Source: Dirofilaria immitis (Eukaryota > Nematoda > Chromadorea > Rhabditida > Onchocercidae). Taken from it: 64,000 bases of DNA. This document shows, one piece after another, positions 23,706-34,911 of the stretch. The position numbers were made by a program, and so were the translations under genes. The first letter of the stretch is position 1. Each line of letters starts with the position of its first letter. The DNA lies in assembly GCA_024305405.1 (NCBI GenBank), contig JAKNDB010000109.1, positions 4,030,001 through 4,094,000 of the forward strand, given 5' to 3'. Below the pieces are notes generated by a model. That model did not search any database, was not told the DNA's origin, and was given only the letters and a program-made list of their open reading frames with translations.

Positions 23706-25620
23706 ATTCCAATCAAATTTTAATTTGCTATAAACATGTTTCCATCGTTGTAATTTTCAATATGATTGTAAGCATGGCCTTCTATTTACGCGATATTAGC
23801 GGTATACTTATTGATATTCTGAATGAAATGGGGAAATTCAAGGCAATCGTCATTCTGGTGAGTTTCCAAACAGTGTTAAATAAAATAAAGATTTTAATAT
23901 TTGTGAAGTGAGCATATTTAATTTCTTATTCGCCTCAAACTAAAAATGGAAATTAAGGCAGATCTGATATATTTCTATAATTATAAATAGAATTTTATAA
24001 TATCTCAAGCGAATAAGCGATCAGTGTAAATATTCAGGTAAAGAAATTTAATAATACTTGAAATAGATTTACCCATATAATAAGATAATGCCACGAAAGA
24101 AAGTTGGGGTATTTTGAAGGGATTAACAAGAAATGCATCCACAGATTTTGTACTGATAAATTCAAAGTCCAAAATATCAGTTACTGATATCGAAGTAATC
24201 TTTTCGTTGCAGAAAACAAATTCGATAATTAAGCAGTTTGTTGCAGCAGATTTTATTTATAAATTGTATTCATATGAATTAGAACTGAACATGTAATTAT
24301 CTAAAACAATCAAATTTCCAGTCATCATATTTAATTTCGATCGTATCTTATCAACATATCAGTATAGAATTTTTTTCATAATATTAGCAGTGTTTTGCAA
24401 AACAGATGATAGGATATAGATGATATCAGTCAAATTTTTCCATCCTAATATTTCTAAAGTTTATGTCAATAATTTTGAGAAAAGAGAAGCGAAAAAAGAA
24501 GAGAGGAAAGAGAGAAAGAAAGGAGACAAGAGAGAGAGAATCATTTTCAGTATCACTTTGATAAAGATAAACTTGCTTCTCTTCATGATACCCATATAGC
24601 AATAGTTAGCAATAGTATATAGCAATAGCAGTTGCAGCAAATACTAGCAGCATGACAAATATATCTTGCTTTATTCGAATCATTTGATTTTTTGTATAAT
24701 AAAGTGCTGCTTTCAGGATGCAATGAAAATATGATGAGATATGTATTAGATCCGTCAAGTTCTCCAGGATTTGATGGTGAAGATGGAGGTTATTGTAATT
24801 CTTTCTGGTCGGAATTTTGCAAATTGTGCATTATTTCAGATTGAAACCAATTTTTGCAAAGAACAGTATACGTGAAATTCACGGATTAGATGGATTTTCC
24901 GGACATCTAGTGAAATATAAAAATGGGGAATATATTAAATATCTACAAAATTCGCCAAGTGTGACAGGTTCTATAGGGACGCCTGGTGAACCAGGATTGA
25001 AAGGAATAGAAAAATAAGCAGAGAATCGATAAGAGTTGGAGCGATGAATTTTTAAGTCTTCCCGGTAATCCTGGAGTACAAGATTTGTGTCTTCATTGAA
25101 CATAGAAATATTCAATAAAATCGACGATTTCCGTCAAGATTTTGTCTTTTAAAAAATCTTTTCTTGTTTTTTAACTTCATGACTGATGTCAATTACATTC
25201 TTAGGACTAATGAGACAAGCAGGTGAGCTTGATGATGATGAACTATCAGGAATATGAACAATACTTGGGAAGCTGATAAAACCGGGACAACTCGGAATCA
25301 AATGGACCTCCTTTTGAACTAGGCTTATTAGCAAATGACGAATTAGCGCCGATTCGCATGCCAGGTCGAAAAGGATTGTCAAATTTTCCTTAAACAACAG
25401 ATGCCGATGGTTGTAGAAGTTTCGTCGCATAATTCCTCTAATCATTTGCTTTACCCAATATAACTGCTTTATTAGATACTCCAGCTCTTTTGAGGGAAAC
25501 TTCAGAGGGAACCAGCTACTAGATAGTTCGATTAGTCTTTCGTCCTGATACCAAAGTCAGACGATCGATTTGCACGCCAGAACCGCTTCGGCGAGGTAAA
25601 AATTGCATTCATATTATGCA
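23706..25620 (+). pseudogene. Decayed cuticle-collagen-like remnants
   Basis: Scattered pieces look like a broken collagen gene. At 23720-23860 one frame reads a hydrophobic stretch followed by FYLRDISGILIDILNEMGKF and then a GTGAGT donor. This resembles the membrane and N-terminal block of SQT-1/ROL-6-type cuticle collagens. Further right, Gly-X-Y fragments occur in several frames separated by stops: SPGFDGEDGG (about 24760), GSIGTPGEPGLKG (about 24965), SLPGNPGVQ (about 25055), GLMRQAGELDDDELSG (25205), PGQLGIK (about 25282), MPGRKGLSNF (about 25358). No continuous model with consistent splice phases could be built. I infer an inactivated collagen; a very diverged active gene or chance Gly-rich frames are alternatives. 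Confidence 0.45.
24477..24541 (+). repeat. Purine (GA) tract
   Basis: About 65 bases consist almost only of A and G on the + strand, with few interruptions. It lies within the collagen-like remnant region. Such tracts are common simple sequence and can cause assembly trouble. Confidence 0.75.
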
Positions 25621-28300
25621 CCTATAAATGTAATAGAAAGGAAGCAATCATATCAGTTTATCCTTTCTTATAGTTACTATTTCCCAGATCGGAAATCCGA
25701 TGGAACTGCAAAATTGGTTCATCATAATAAAAATCATGGAAGATTTGATAAGCAATGTACCATTTGATAATATTATTGAACATTTCTTCGATAAACCTTC
25801 TGACCTTCTGGTTATCATTTCATAAACTATACGGGTTTCATTCATTTACTTCTGCTCATCATTTTTAAACTACACGCATTTTATTTTTTACTTCAAAAAT
25901 GACGCACGATAACGAAACGATTAGGAAATGGCTGAAATAGTTGCCTTGACCACCACCAACCTTATGCAGTCGACCCTTTACAATGAATCATTTATTTTTG
26001 CTTCTATTCATAATTATTTGTTATTCTTTATCCTAATTGTCTTCCAATCTAAAATCAATATAGCTCGTGTTATATGTAATCAATTCCATTTTTTGGGATT
26101 TTCCAGGATGAGTAACTTAAGATATTACTAGTTAGCTGTATATGATGATATAACTGCTCAGATATACTTTATTTTAATAAAAATCATCTTTAAATCCACT
26201 CTTTTAAAATCTCCCTATCATAATGGAATATATTACGATCAACTAACAATTTTTAAGAACTTAACATAGAATTTCTGAATAATGAGAAATTGTCGACAAA
26301 AAAGCCGAGATAACTTTATAAAATAATTTTATCTAAGTAATAAGTTATTTATCTTGTGATTGATTTACTATCCATTTTCATCTTTATATACAGTTAAATA
26401 GTATTAGGATTTCTCCTAGACTACTATAAAAAAGAAAACCAACCCATAGCCTCGGAGTTGGTATTACAAGAAATCATCATCAAGTGCTGAACTACAAATT
26501 TCACAACACTAATCACAATTAGTTTTTCTTTTTCTTCACCGGTTTATGTTTATTCATTTCTCTTCGGAAGTCATACTTTAAATATTACAAAAATTAAATT
26601 TAATATTAAGCTTAAACTCAAAGCGATAAGTATTACTAACATATTACTAACATGCTATTAAAAAGCAAATAAATGCTGTTTATAAGAAATATAAATTATT
26701 GACTAGTACTTTTCGAGATATAAGTTTATGCAGTTGACAGTAACTGGTTAGATAATGTCATGCTTAATGCCCCATTTGTTTTTCTAAAAACTACTCTCAC
26801 TTGGAGTTTCAACTTTTCCTACCCATAATTTCGATCATATTTGTTAGAATCTTTTCTTTTTATAAACATTACAACATTTCGCTCAGTAAAATTTAACAAG
26901 ACTTGAATTGAATAATCATAATTAAATGAAATAGTAGGAAAGCACATATGCTGAAATAATTATGTTCACTTAACAAAATTGAAACGGTTTTTTAAAAATT
27001 ATAAACAAGCACACATTCTTCATATAAATTGGGTACGCGTACATGTTTCTCAATATATTACCATAGAAACGCGTTCGATAGAGATGTATGATAAAATAAG
27101 CTAGGAAGCGAAAATATCTGATGATAGAATAGTTGCATGGTAACGCAAATACTTTCTCTTGATCATTATTTATTTTCAGACAGTTTGTTCATTTTGATAA
27201 TTTACTAGTTAAACTTATTACCATTAAAAATTAATCTCACCTGTTACCTTTCTTCTTTCTATCTTCTTACTTTATGTCACACTTCATTTTACGAATCATC
27301 AGCAAACATTTAATGCTCTTACTATTATTGTAACACTTAAAACCATATTACTTTAATTTCAGATAATTTGATCCATTATTTTCGCTTACAAAAATCTTCA
27401 TGATATATCGCAAACTTATATTACTTTTTTTGTTATTATCTCTAAAATGATACAAATAAATACATATATAAGGCAATATTGCATGATCAAACCATAATTT
27501 GAAATAATTTTTCTAAATCAAAAACTGTGAAAGAATTTTAAAATTGTCTCATATTTCACGACTAAAATTGAAATTTCTTTTAAAAATTAAAATTTTGTTT
27601 AAAAGATTTCTGTGTACAAGAATGCACCGAAACAAATTAGGCTGACTTTTTAATTGATTTTCTAATTTTCTCTAAAATGCTTTGTGATTGAACCCAATTT
27701 TTAATTTTGCCATGCATAAATTATGAAGAATTTCCAAACGATTAGTTTAATTTGTCTTTTGAACAGGGCACTTTCTTGTTCCATCCATTCTATTCAAAAT
27801 AAGAAAAAAAATAAGCATTTACTAAAATTATATACCATATACTGTTCATTGTCATTTGATATTTATAAAAAATATATAAGCGATGAGAAATTTATAAAAA
27901 GAAGTCGCCATTGAAACTGCACTCCGTTTCCAGTTGCAGTTTAGAAGCTACAATTAGAAATTGAATTGTAGCATGCAGCATATTAGCTAAACCTAAATTA
28001 TCCTAAAGTATTTTACACTGTTAGATTCCATTTCTGATCTTTAGAAAGCGATGCGAAAAGTGAATACAATTCGAAAATATTTCTTAAGATTCAAAAAAAA
28101 GAATAATTGTGATTGCTATTTTGAATTAAAACGTAAAGACACAATATAATTTGAAACTTTTGTGAACACAGTAACAAATATTTAACTCGGACATCAAATT
28201 TTATTCAACTGTAGAATTTTGTATTATTCATACTTTTAATATTAACGATATACTTCTGATTTTTGATAAACGAAACTTCAAAAATTAGATTCCTTAATTA
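25621..28300. other. Gene-free stretch upstream of dyf-11
   Basis: AT-rich, with short frames only. It should contain the dyf-11 promoter. I searched by eye for an X-box (the RFX/DAF-19 site expected for cilium genes, GTTNCC-AT-GGNAAC-like) and saw no confident match. Confidence 0.45.
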
Positions 28301-28315
28301 ATGAGATTTTTATTT

Positions 28316-28325
28316 TTAGTTTCAG
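28316..28325 (+). promoter_or_regulatory. Candidate trans-splice acceptor of dyf-11
   Basis: TTTTAGTTTCAG ends at 28325, 11 bases before the chosen ATG (28337). An in-frame ATG at 28301 lies upstream of this acceptor. If the acceptor is used, that earlier codon is removed, which is why I start the protein at 28337. Confidence 0.5.
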
Positions 28326-28336
28326 AAATATCTAAA

Positions 28337-31300
28337 ATGTATATGGATAGAACAAAAGAATTATTCGCAGGTTTAATTGATCGTCCACCTCTTACTGATC
28401 AATTGCTACAACGACCACCATTTCGTTTCTTGCACGATGTCATTAAAATTACGATTCAAAATACGGGATTTTTAATGGTTTGTTCTGGAAAATAAATTTA
28501 TGAATAATATATTACCATATTAGATTAGATCACTTTCTCTTATCATCATAAAGGAAAATAATAGTTTAGAATTGTTCAACGTTGAATTGGCCAACGGTAT
28601 CGACCATCATTTGGCGGGATTAATTGATTTAACGTATTGAGCTTTATCTCGTCTTTAGTGAAAAACAATCACCATAAACAAAATTTTATCATACCTGCTA
28701 CAGAAGGTAGTGAATCCAGTAGAATAGTCAAAATCAAAAAGTTCAAGCCATTCGACCTATTAAAAATATCTTTAACAAAAAAATGAGAAGACGGATAAGA
28801 GAATAGTTTGAGACTCATTTCTGGCGTTCGATTATATCCATTCATTGTCGGTAGAGTTTAATGCGATCCAAATGATTTTGATTTTGGTTATTCGGAAAAA
28901 ATTCATACATTTATTTATTCTAAACTTATTCCGGTGCCGCTATTCTTAACAGATGAAAAATCAAATTATGAGGTCATTTTGTAAAAACCTTTTAAAAGGA
29001 GTTGTAATTAAAGATAACACAATTTGAGCATTTTCTTAATTGATGATTGTTTCATTTTAGTTGCTATAAAACTCAATCAATAAACATTTAATTAACTTCT
29101 GAATAGTTAATTAACTGTGCTATTTTACAGGATAAATTTACAAGTGAGGAAATGGATGCATCAAATATAACGGATAAAATGGCAAAAACAAGTTTTTTGA
29201 AGACATTAATCAAAGCATTGAACGATGATGGATCGTTAAAAGATGTCAAAGCTGCCAAAATAATAGCTGGAAAGGAACCCGAAATGACAAATTTGGTATG
29301 TGCAGTGATTAAATTGAAATTGTTGGATTTGAAATTGTCTGTGACATGATAATAGACGGCTGGCATAGCATAAATCAGTTTGTTGTTGAGATAGAAAGGG
29401 TTTTTTCAAATTGTAGGATGATTGCGTATAAATTCTAGTGGTTAATAAACAACCGGCCGATATCGTTAGTCATAAAATAAAGAATTACTCACTTCTTCAA
29501 AAGATTTCAGTCTCACTCTGTTCTTAATTTAGAATTTTATAAAATTTAAAGAAATATTTCAAATGTCTTAGATGCTGCAAAAATTAGCAATTGATGCAGC
29601 AGCATTCCGAGATTCGAAGTTAAAGGCTCCTACAAAGGAACGGAAACAAACGAAGGAGAAAAAAGCGCATAAAAAGGAACACAACAATAAAGGAGTGAAA
29701 AGAAAAAGTAATCATAATGGAAGCAAAAAGGTTCCACATTCTTTCTTGCTGATTTAAAGCTAACTATATGCAATTTGGGATTGAAATAAACTAAAATTTC
29801 AAATCATAGGTTTTTGAAATATTGTGATGTTATTCATAAATATCAACACATTTAAAAGATAAACCACCACGTTTCAAATTGAGACAAATATAAAATGGGA
29901 ATGTTTTCAGGCAGAAAATGCGAAACGAAATTCAAACAGAAGTAAGGAAAAGATAAGGGAAGAAAGTGAAAATAAATCAATGATAATAAAGCAAATGATT
30001 GGTAGTAATGAACGAAGAGATTCTATTGGTGAAGGACATTTTGAGGATACTGCACCAGAAACATCGTCAATGAAAATGGAGCAAGCGATTCACACTGATC
30101 AGGAGCTGTTAGGTTTGATACTCATAATTTCGAAAAAAAAACATTTTCACGGAAATAGACAAATGACAATTAAATCATGAAAAAGCTACTTAAATCAGAT
30201 GTTAAACCATTGCTTTAGAGTACGGAATGTTTAATTCGTTAGATATTAAGAAACGAATGCATGTTTGATTTTTATCGATCAGCTTTTATTTACATGTTCC
30301 ACTTATCGAATTATTGACACATAAGTACGTACAATGAAATCTGATTTCATAAAACTCATCTACTTTACTTCTTAAAAAACTTGCTTGTCACTATTTTAAT
30401 TGGATCATAATAAAGTATTTTTCAGCAACTTCGAAGGCAGAAGATAGCGGTATTGTTGATGTTACAATAAATGAAACCGAACAACCTTTAGCACCAATAG
30501 CATTAAAAGAACAATTACGGTTTGTCAAATCCGTACATACATAAACTTTAGAAAAATCTCTAATGCACGTATCCATTTTGTTCGAGTCATGCAAAAGTTT
30601 TCTTTCCAGACTCTCAACATCGTCAGGACGACCGCGTACCTCAGTCAGTAGAATGGGTACCGCTGCAGCTCGGCCAGCCCCACCGAAGATTAAGAAAAAC
30701 GAGTGGAAGAAACTGAACGAAAACCAGAAATTGTAAATTCTTCCCATAAATAAGAGGAAATTTACAGTTAGTAAACCTCTCCTCTTTCAGAATATGAAAA
30801 CAAGTGCAGTGATTATTGGGGAACGAAAACAAAGTGATGAGTACTTTTTATTGTTGAAGTCGAGCCATCATACAACCAAATCGATCGAACTAATGCTGAT
30901 GAGGTCTTAAATTATAAATTAAATAAAAGATCCATATCAATATCTGTCGAATTGACTTTAAATAAAATCATTAATTTACTGTTACTGAACTGAAAGCTAA
31001 ATATAATCATAGGCATATTTTCCTGATAAAATCTCCGATGCTAACAACTATGCTGTCTGTTTAAATTAGCCATCAATTCTTAGGCATCCAATTAAAATTA
31101 TGTGGTCTTCTCGGCATGTTTAGAACGCATCACTTTTTGTCTTCCTTACTTGCTGAAATAAACGTTCAAATTTGTAGCATTCTTATAAATGATTTTGATT
31201 GAAATAAAATTGACATTATATTTAATACAAGCATTGCCTACGAAAGCGACTATTTTTAAACATTCTGAAGCATGCAATTAATTCCAGATAATTACCAAAG

Positions 31301-32370
31301 AGCATGGTAGTCTGGTACGAAAAATTCTTGAAACGAAAAAAGAACTAGAAGATAAAGTAGAAAAGGAAAGTTATAATGCGGCTATCAGTGTATTTGATGA
31401 GAAAGATCAAGCAAGGTCACAACAAGAGGTATCATATTTTGCTAGTTTTATCTTCTCCACTTTCATGATCTCTGAAACTAGGTATTTCCTTTTATATTTG
31501 TAATGTTCATTGCTAATTTAGTTTAATTGAAAATTAAAAATTCAGCTTAAAAAATTCAGACTTGACCTTAATTTTTATTGAGGAAACCTTAATTTGCTTT
31601 CTAATAACTTTCTTTTTAGTTAACTGACTTACAAAGGACTATGCAACGGATAACACAAACAACGCATCTTCTTGCTCGTTTTCTTGACAATGCGCAGGTT
31701 ATCGCCACTTGTTCCATAGATATATGGTACTGAATGGTACTGCTAAGATTTTATTGCAATGCAATAAATAATGATTATGATCAAGATGATACTCAAATTG
31801 ATATCTGCTTGATAAATTGAGCTCAAACCAAGTGATATAGGAATTCTAAACAGATGTCAAAATATACAGTCACAAGTGAGTGATAGTAAAGGACATCAAT
31901 ATTCTCATTGTATGATAGAGACTTTTGCAATTTATGGATAAGCAATTACCTGAGAGTAAAATAGTATGATTTCAAGCATTAAACGTTTGGCGATAATTCA
32001 TAGTAAAAATAAAACAATGTAATGTACTAAATAGAAGTCGAGAAAAAGAAAACTAAATGACAGCAAAAAACATCACTGTTCTCGTTGTCTTATGTGCACT
32101 TCCTTTGCGTCCTCCTTACTTTTTGGTACTTTACAGGAGGATGCCGAGAGTATGTTTAAAGAAATGGAAGAATGGCGACTGGAAAGTTCAAAAAATATAT
32201 ACGACTTGCGAGAACGAAAGGCGAATGTGGATGGATCATCGGAGAGTTTGTTACTAAGATTGAATCAATTGGATGAACAAATCAAAGAAGTGAAAGACGC
32301 TATTGTTCAGACTAAAGCTAAAGTTATAGCAAATGAAGAGAAAATTCGAATTTTAGTTAATAATATTTAA
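28337..32370 (+). CDS. dyf-11: Intraflagellar transport protein IFT54 (TRAF3IP1/MIP-T3)
   Basis: IFT-B subunit that carries cargo along cilia; C. elegans DYF-11 is needed in ciliated sensory neurons, where IFT54 binds tubulin and pairs with IFT20. Ten exons: 28337-28477, 29131-29295, 29572-29730, 29911-30112, 30426-30519, 30610-30732, 30791-30903, 31288-31428, 31620-31697, 32137-32370; about 483 residues. The N-terminal calponin-like domain shows RPPLTDQLLQRPPFRFLHDV, KTSFLKTLIKAL and IIAGKEPEMTNL. A Lys-rich middle follows (exons 3-4), then the family block ARPAPPKIKK, an acidic VII...DEYF..VE block, HGSLVRKILETKKELE and a C-terminal coiled coil ending NEEKIRILVNNI. Two bases seem missing: in AAAAA at 30695-30699 and in TTTTT at 30845-30849. 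Restoring each gives a family-like sequence (VEETERKPEI; FFIVEVEP) and repairs the phases at both junctions. Identity is very secure. Confidence 0.95.
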
Positions 32371-32533
32371 TTTTTCGATAAATTTCACAATAATGTGATG
32401 TCATTGATTTTTCAACAAATTTCAAACGTTCTAATTGTCTAATATTCTTCTCTTTCGCAATTCAAGAAAAGTTTATTCTAAAAAATTAGCAAACATTGTG
32501 AATTAATTTGAACGAAGAAGTGGACTAAATTTT

Positions 32534-32539
32534 AATAAA
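32534..32539 (+). terminator. Poly(A) signal of dyf-11
   Basis: AATAAA lies 164 bases after the dyf-11 stop codon, with a second overlapping AAATAAATA just behind it. Confidence 0.55.
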
Positions 32540-34880
32540 AATAAATATATTGAAAAATTTTTTACATTTGAATTTGTATGAATGACATTTATAAATCATG
32601 ATGATATGAGAAATTTGAATAAATATTCGCAATAATAAAATTTTTCAAAAGAAAGATGGATGGAAGCTATGCTATTTTGTGTATCATCAAGTTCACGGAT
32701 AAAGAAATGTGATTCGTTGCAAGGATATTTCATCAACAAGGATTCACCAGTTATCAGTCTAATCATAAGCATTTAACAATAGGAAAAATATTCAGATTTT
32801 TCAAAGCTGATCTATTTTCACATTAAAAGATTACCCTATTTTCTAATCTTGCATTTCTATGCTGAATAAAAGGATTTTATTTTCATCAAATTTAAAAAGT
32901 ATTTCCCTTAGCGACAAATTTGGATATGTGAGTATCTCAATTCACAGGATTCTGGGGAAAGGAAAAACATCACTCTCTAATTATTTTATTGCTGCATGCA
33001 AAAACATATCAGTGTAAAAGGCTTTTCGTAAGCATGTCGCTCTGAAGTCGCTTTAAAACTGTTTAGGAAATTCAAAAAACCATGTCAAATGCTATGTCGC
33101 TATATATATATAATGACATTGACATTGCTTTTATCACCAACTGTGACGAAAGTTTTGTAAGCTGAAAATAGTATAAATAGATGACATTATTTTTCTTATA
33201 TATTTCGTAAGAGATTTTTCAAATTTTGTATCTAAAATAGGCTAATAAACACTTTGCAATCAAGTTTTAAATTTCAAATTTTGAAAATTAAAACGAATGA
33301 TATTTTGGAGCAGAAAATGAAAGAGAAAAAGTTAATACAGATGGGTTACCTGTTGCTGCTCTACTGTCTTTTGATTATTCTTAGTCTTGCCGTGCACACA
33401 TCGATACGTATTTGCATGCATTCAGATAGCCAACTTCCAATTAGTATCTCAAACTTCTTATTTAGATGAACTACAACAAACTGGAGTGAAGAGGTTTACG
33501 AAAGTTCAAGAAAATTTAGAATATTAATCTACAATAGTTGGAGACCTGGAATGTTGCTATGATTAAATATGTTAATATACCGCTGCACAGAAATTTTCTA
33601 TATTCAGAATTAAATTTTGCAATTGGATTTGTCATTTTTGTAATATTTTAAAAGTCTTTGAAACAACTGACGTATGATACGGGAAGAAAATCATAAACTC
33701 CAGATGACAACATTGGCAAAATTTTCCATTTTTGTTTAGCAAATAGATTGAAATACCGTCGATGAGGATAAGTTGAATTTTCACTTCTTATCGAGATTTC
33801 GAGAATATGCATCTTGTCCAAATAAAATAGCGATATAGATTACAACTAAAGCAAACTTTTCGAACTCTAAAATTTTAACTTTTTATCAGTTCCAACAACT
33901 AGTATGATGACATATGTTTCGGAAAAAGAGTTTTTTATCACATCTCTAAAATTTCTTAACTTCACGTTATGGATGCAATTAATAAGTAAAATGTTTAAAA
34001 TCGAATGATTTTTTTGTTGGGACTATTTGGATTTTCCGACGTTTATTTGATGACAGCTGCTAATGAAGTTTAAATGAATATTTATGAAAACAAATCACTT
34101 ATGTGAACGAAATAAATTAAGCAAATAATTAGATGTAACTTCAAATAGATGCAACATTCCGTCAATTAGTAGATTCAGTACAGTTGCATCTGTTGCACGC
34201 AAAATAGAAAGCAAAAGCAAAAAATTACATAAAAATGCAAAAATTTTAGAAATTCATTAAATTTGCATATCGATTTTTTCATCCTTCTAGAAACTTCATC
34301 TCGTCAAAAATTTAGTTCTAAAACAATAGGTGGTTGCGAATGGAGGAAGCGAGATCACTTCTGTTTTTTTTCATGTGCGTTTTTGGTACCATGCAGCAAG
34401 GAAATGAATTCAGCTTCCCGCTTCTCCACATCTCTTCCTCTGACGTCTTTCCTTCTAGTTGTGCGATGACGATGAGATCTAGGTAGTAAGTAATAATACG
34501 AGAATCTATAAGGACCAGTTAAAATTACTACGAAAATGAAAGTGATTTAGAGAGAATTGCTGAATTGAATAGAACTATTGGTAACCAAAAATTTGAACAA
34601 ATCTTTCAGATCATGATCTGAGGGAGAGGTTGGGAGGTCATGAGATTCAGAGGCATCCATAAGTTTTTTAATGTTGCAAGCTGCTTGATTGGTGTCTATA
34701 AAGTTGCATTAAAATGAGATAATCAACAGTGTTTTTACATAGGATTCCCACATTACGGCGATAGTTTGCTCACGCTTAGAATATGAAAATGCTGTATATT
34801 ATCATTATTTTATAATTTGCGTAGCGTTATGATTTAGTACTATAACCGATAAATGCTATGATTATCATATTTGTTAAGAT
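32540..34880. other. Intergenic region dyf-11 to tap-1
   Basis: About 2.3 kb of AT-rich DNA between two tandem + strand genes. The gap is far longer than the roughly 100 bases usual within nematode operons. Open frames at 33254-33469 and 34263-34469 have no motif and are not called. No other element was seen. Confidence 0.5.
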
Positions 34881-34881
34881 T

Positions 34882-34892
34882 CTTTATTTCAG
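34882..34892 (+). promoter_or_regulatory. Candidate trans-splice acceptor of tap-1
   Basis: CTTTATTTCAG ends 19 bases before the ATG at 34912 and has the strong TTTCAG form. There is no other ATG in between, which supports 34912 as the start. Confidence 0.5.
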
Positions 34893-34911
34893 TTCTGCAT
34901 TTCTCATAAAA

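Noticed and set aside
32057..32257. Second open frame overlapping the last exon of dyf-11
   Set aside because: Shifted-frame shadow; the coiled-coil frame ending NEEKIRILVNNI is the conserved one.
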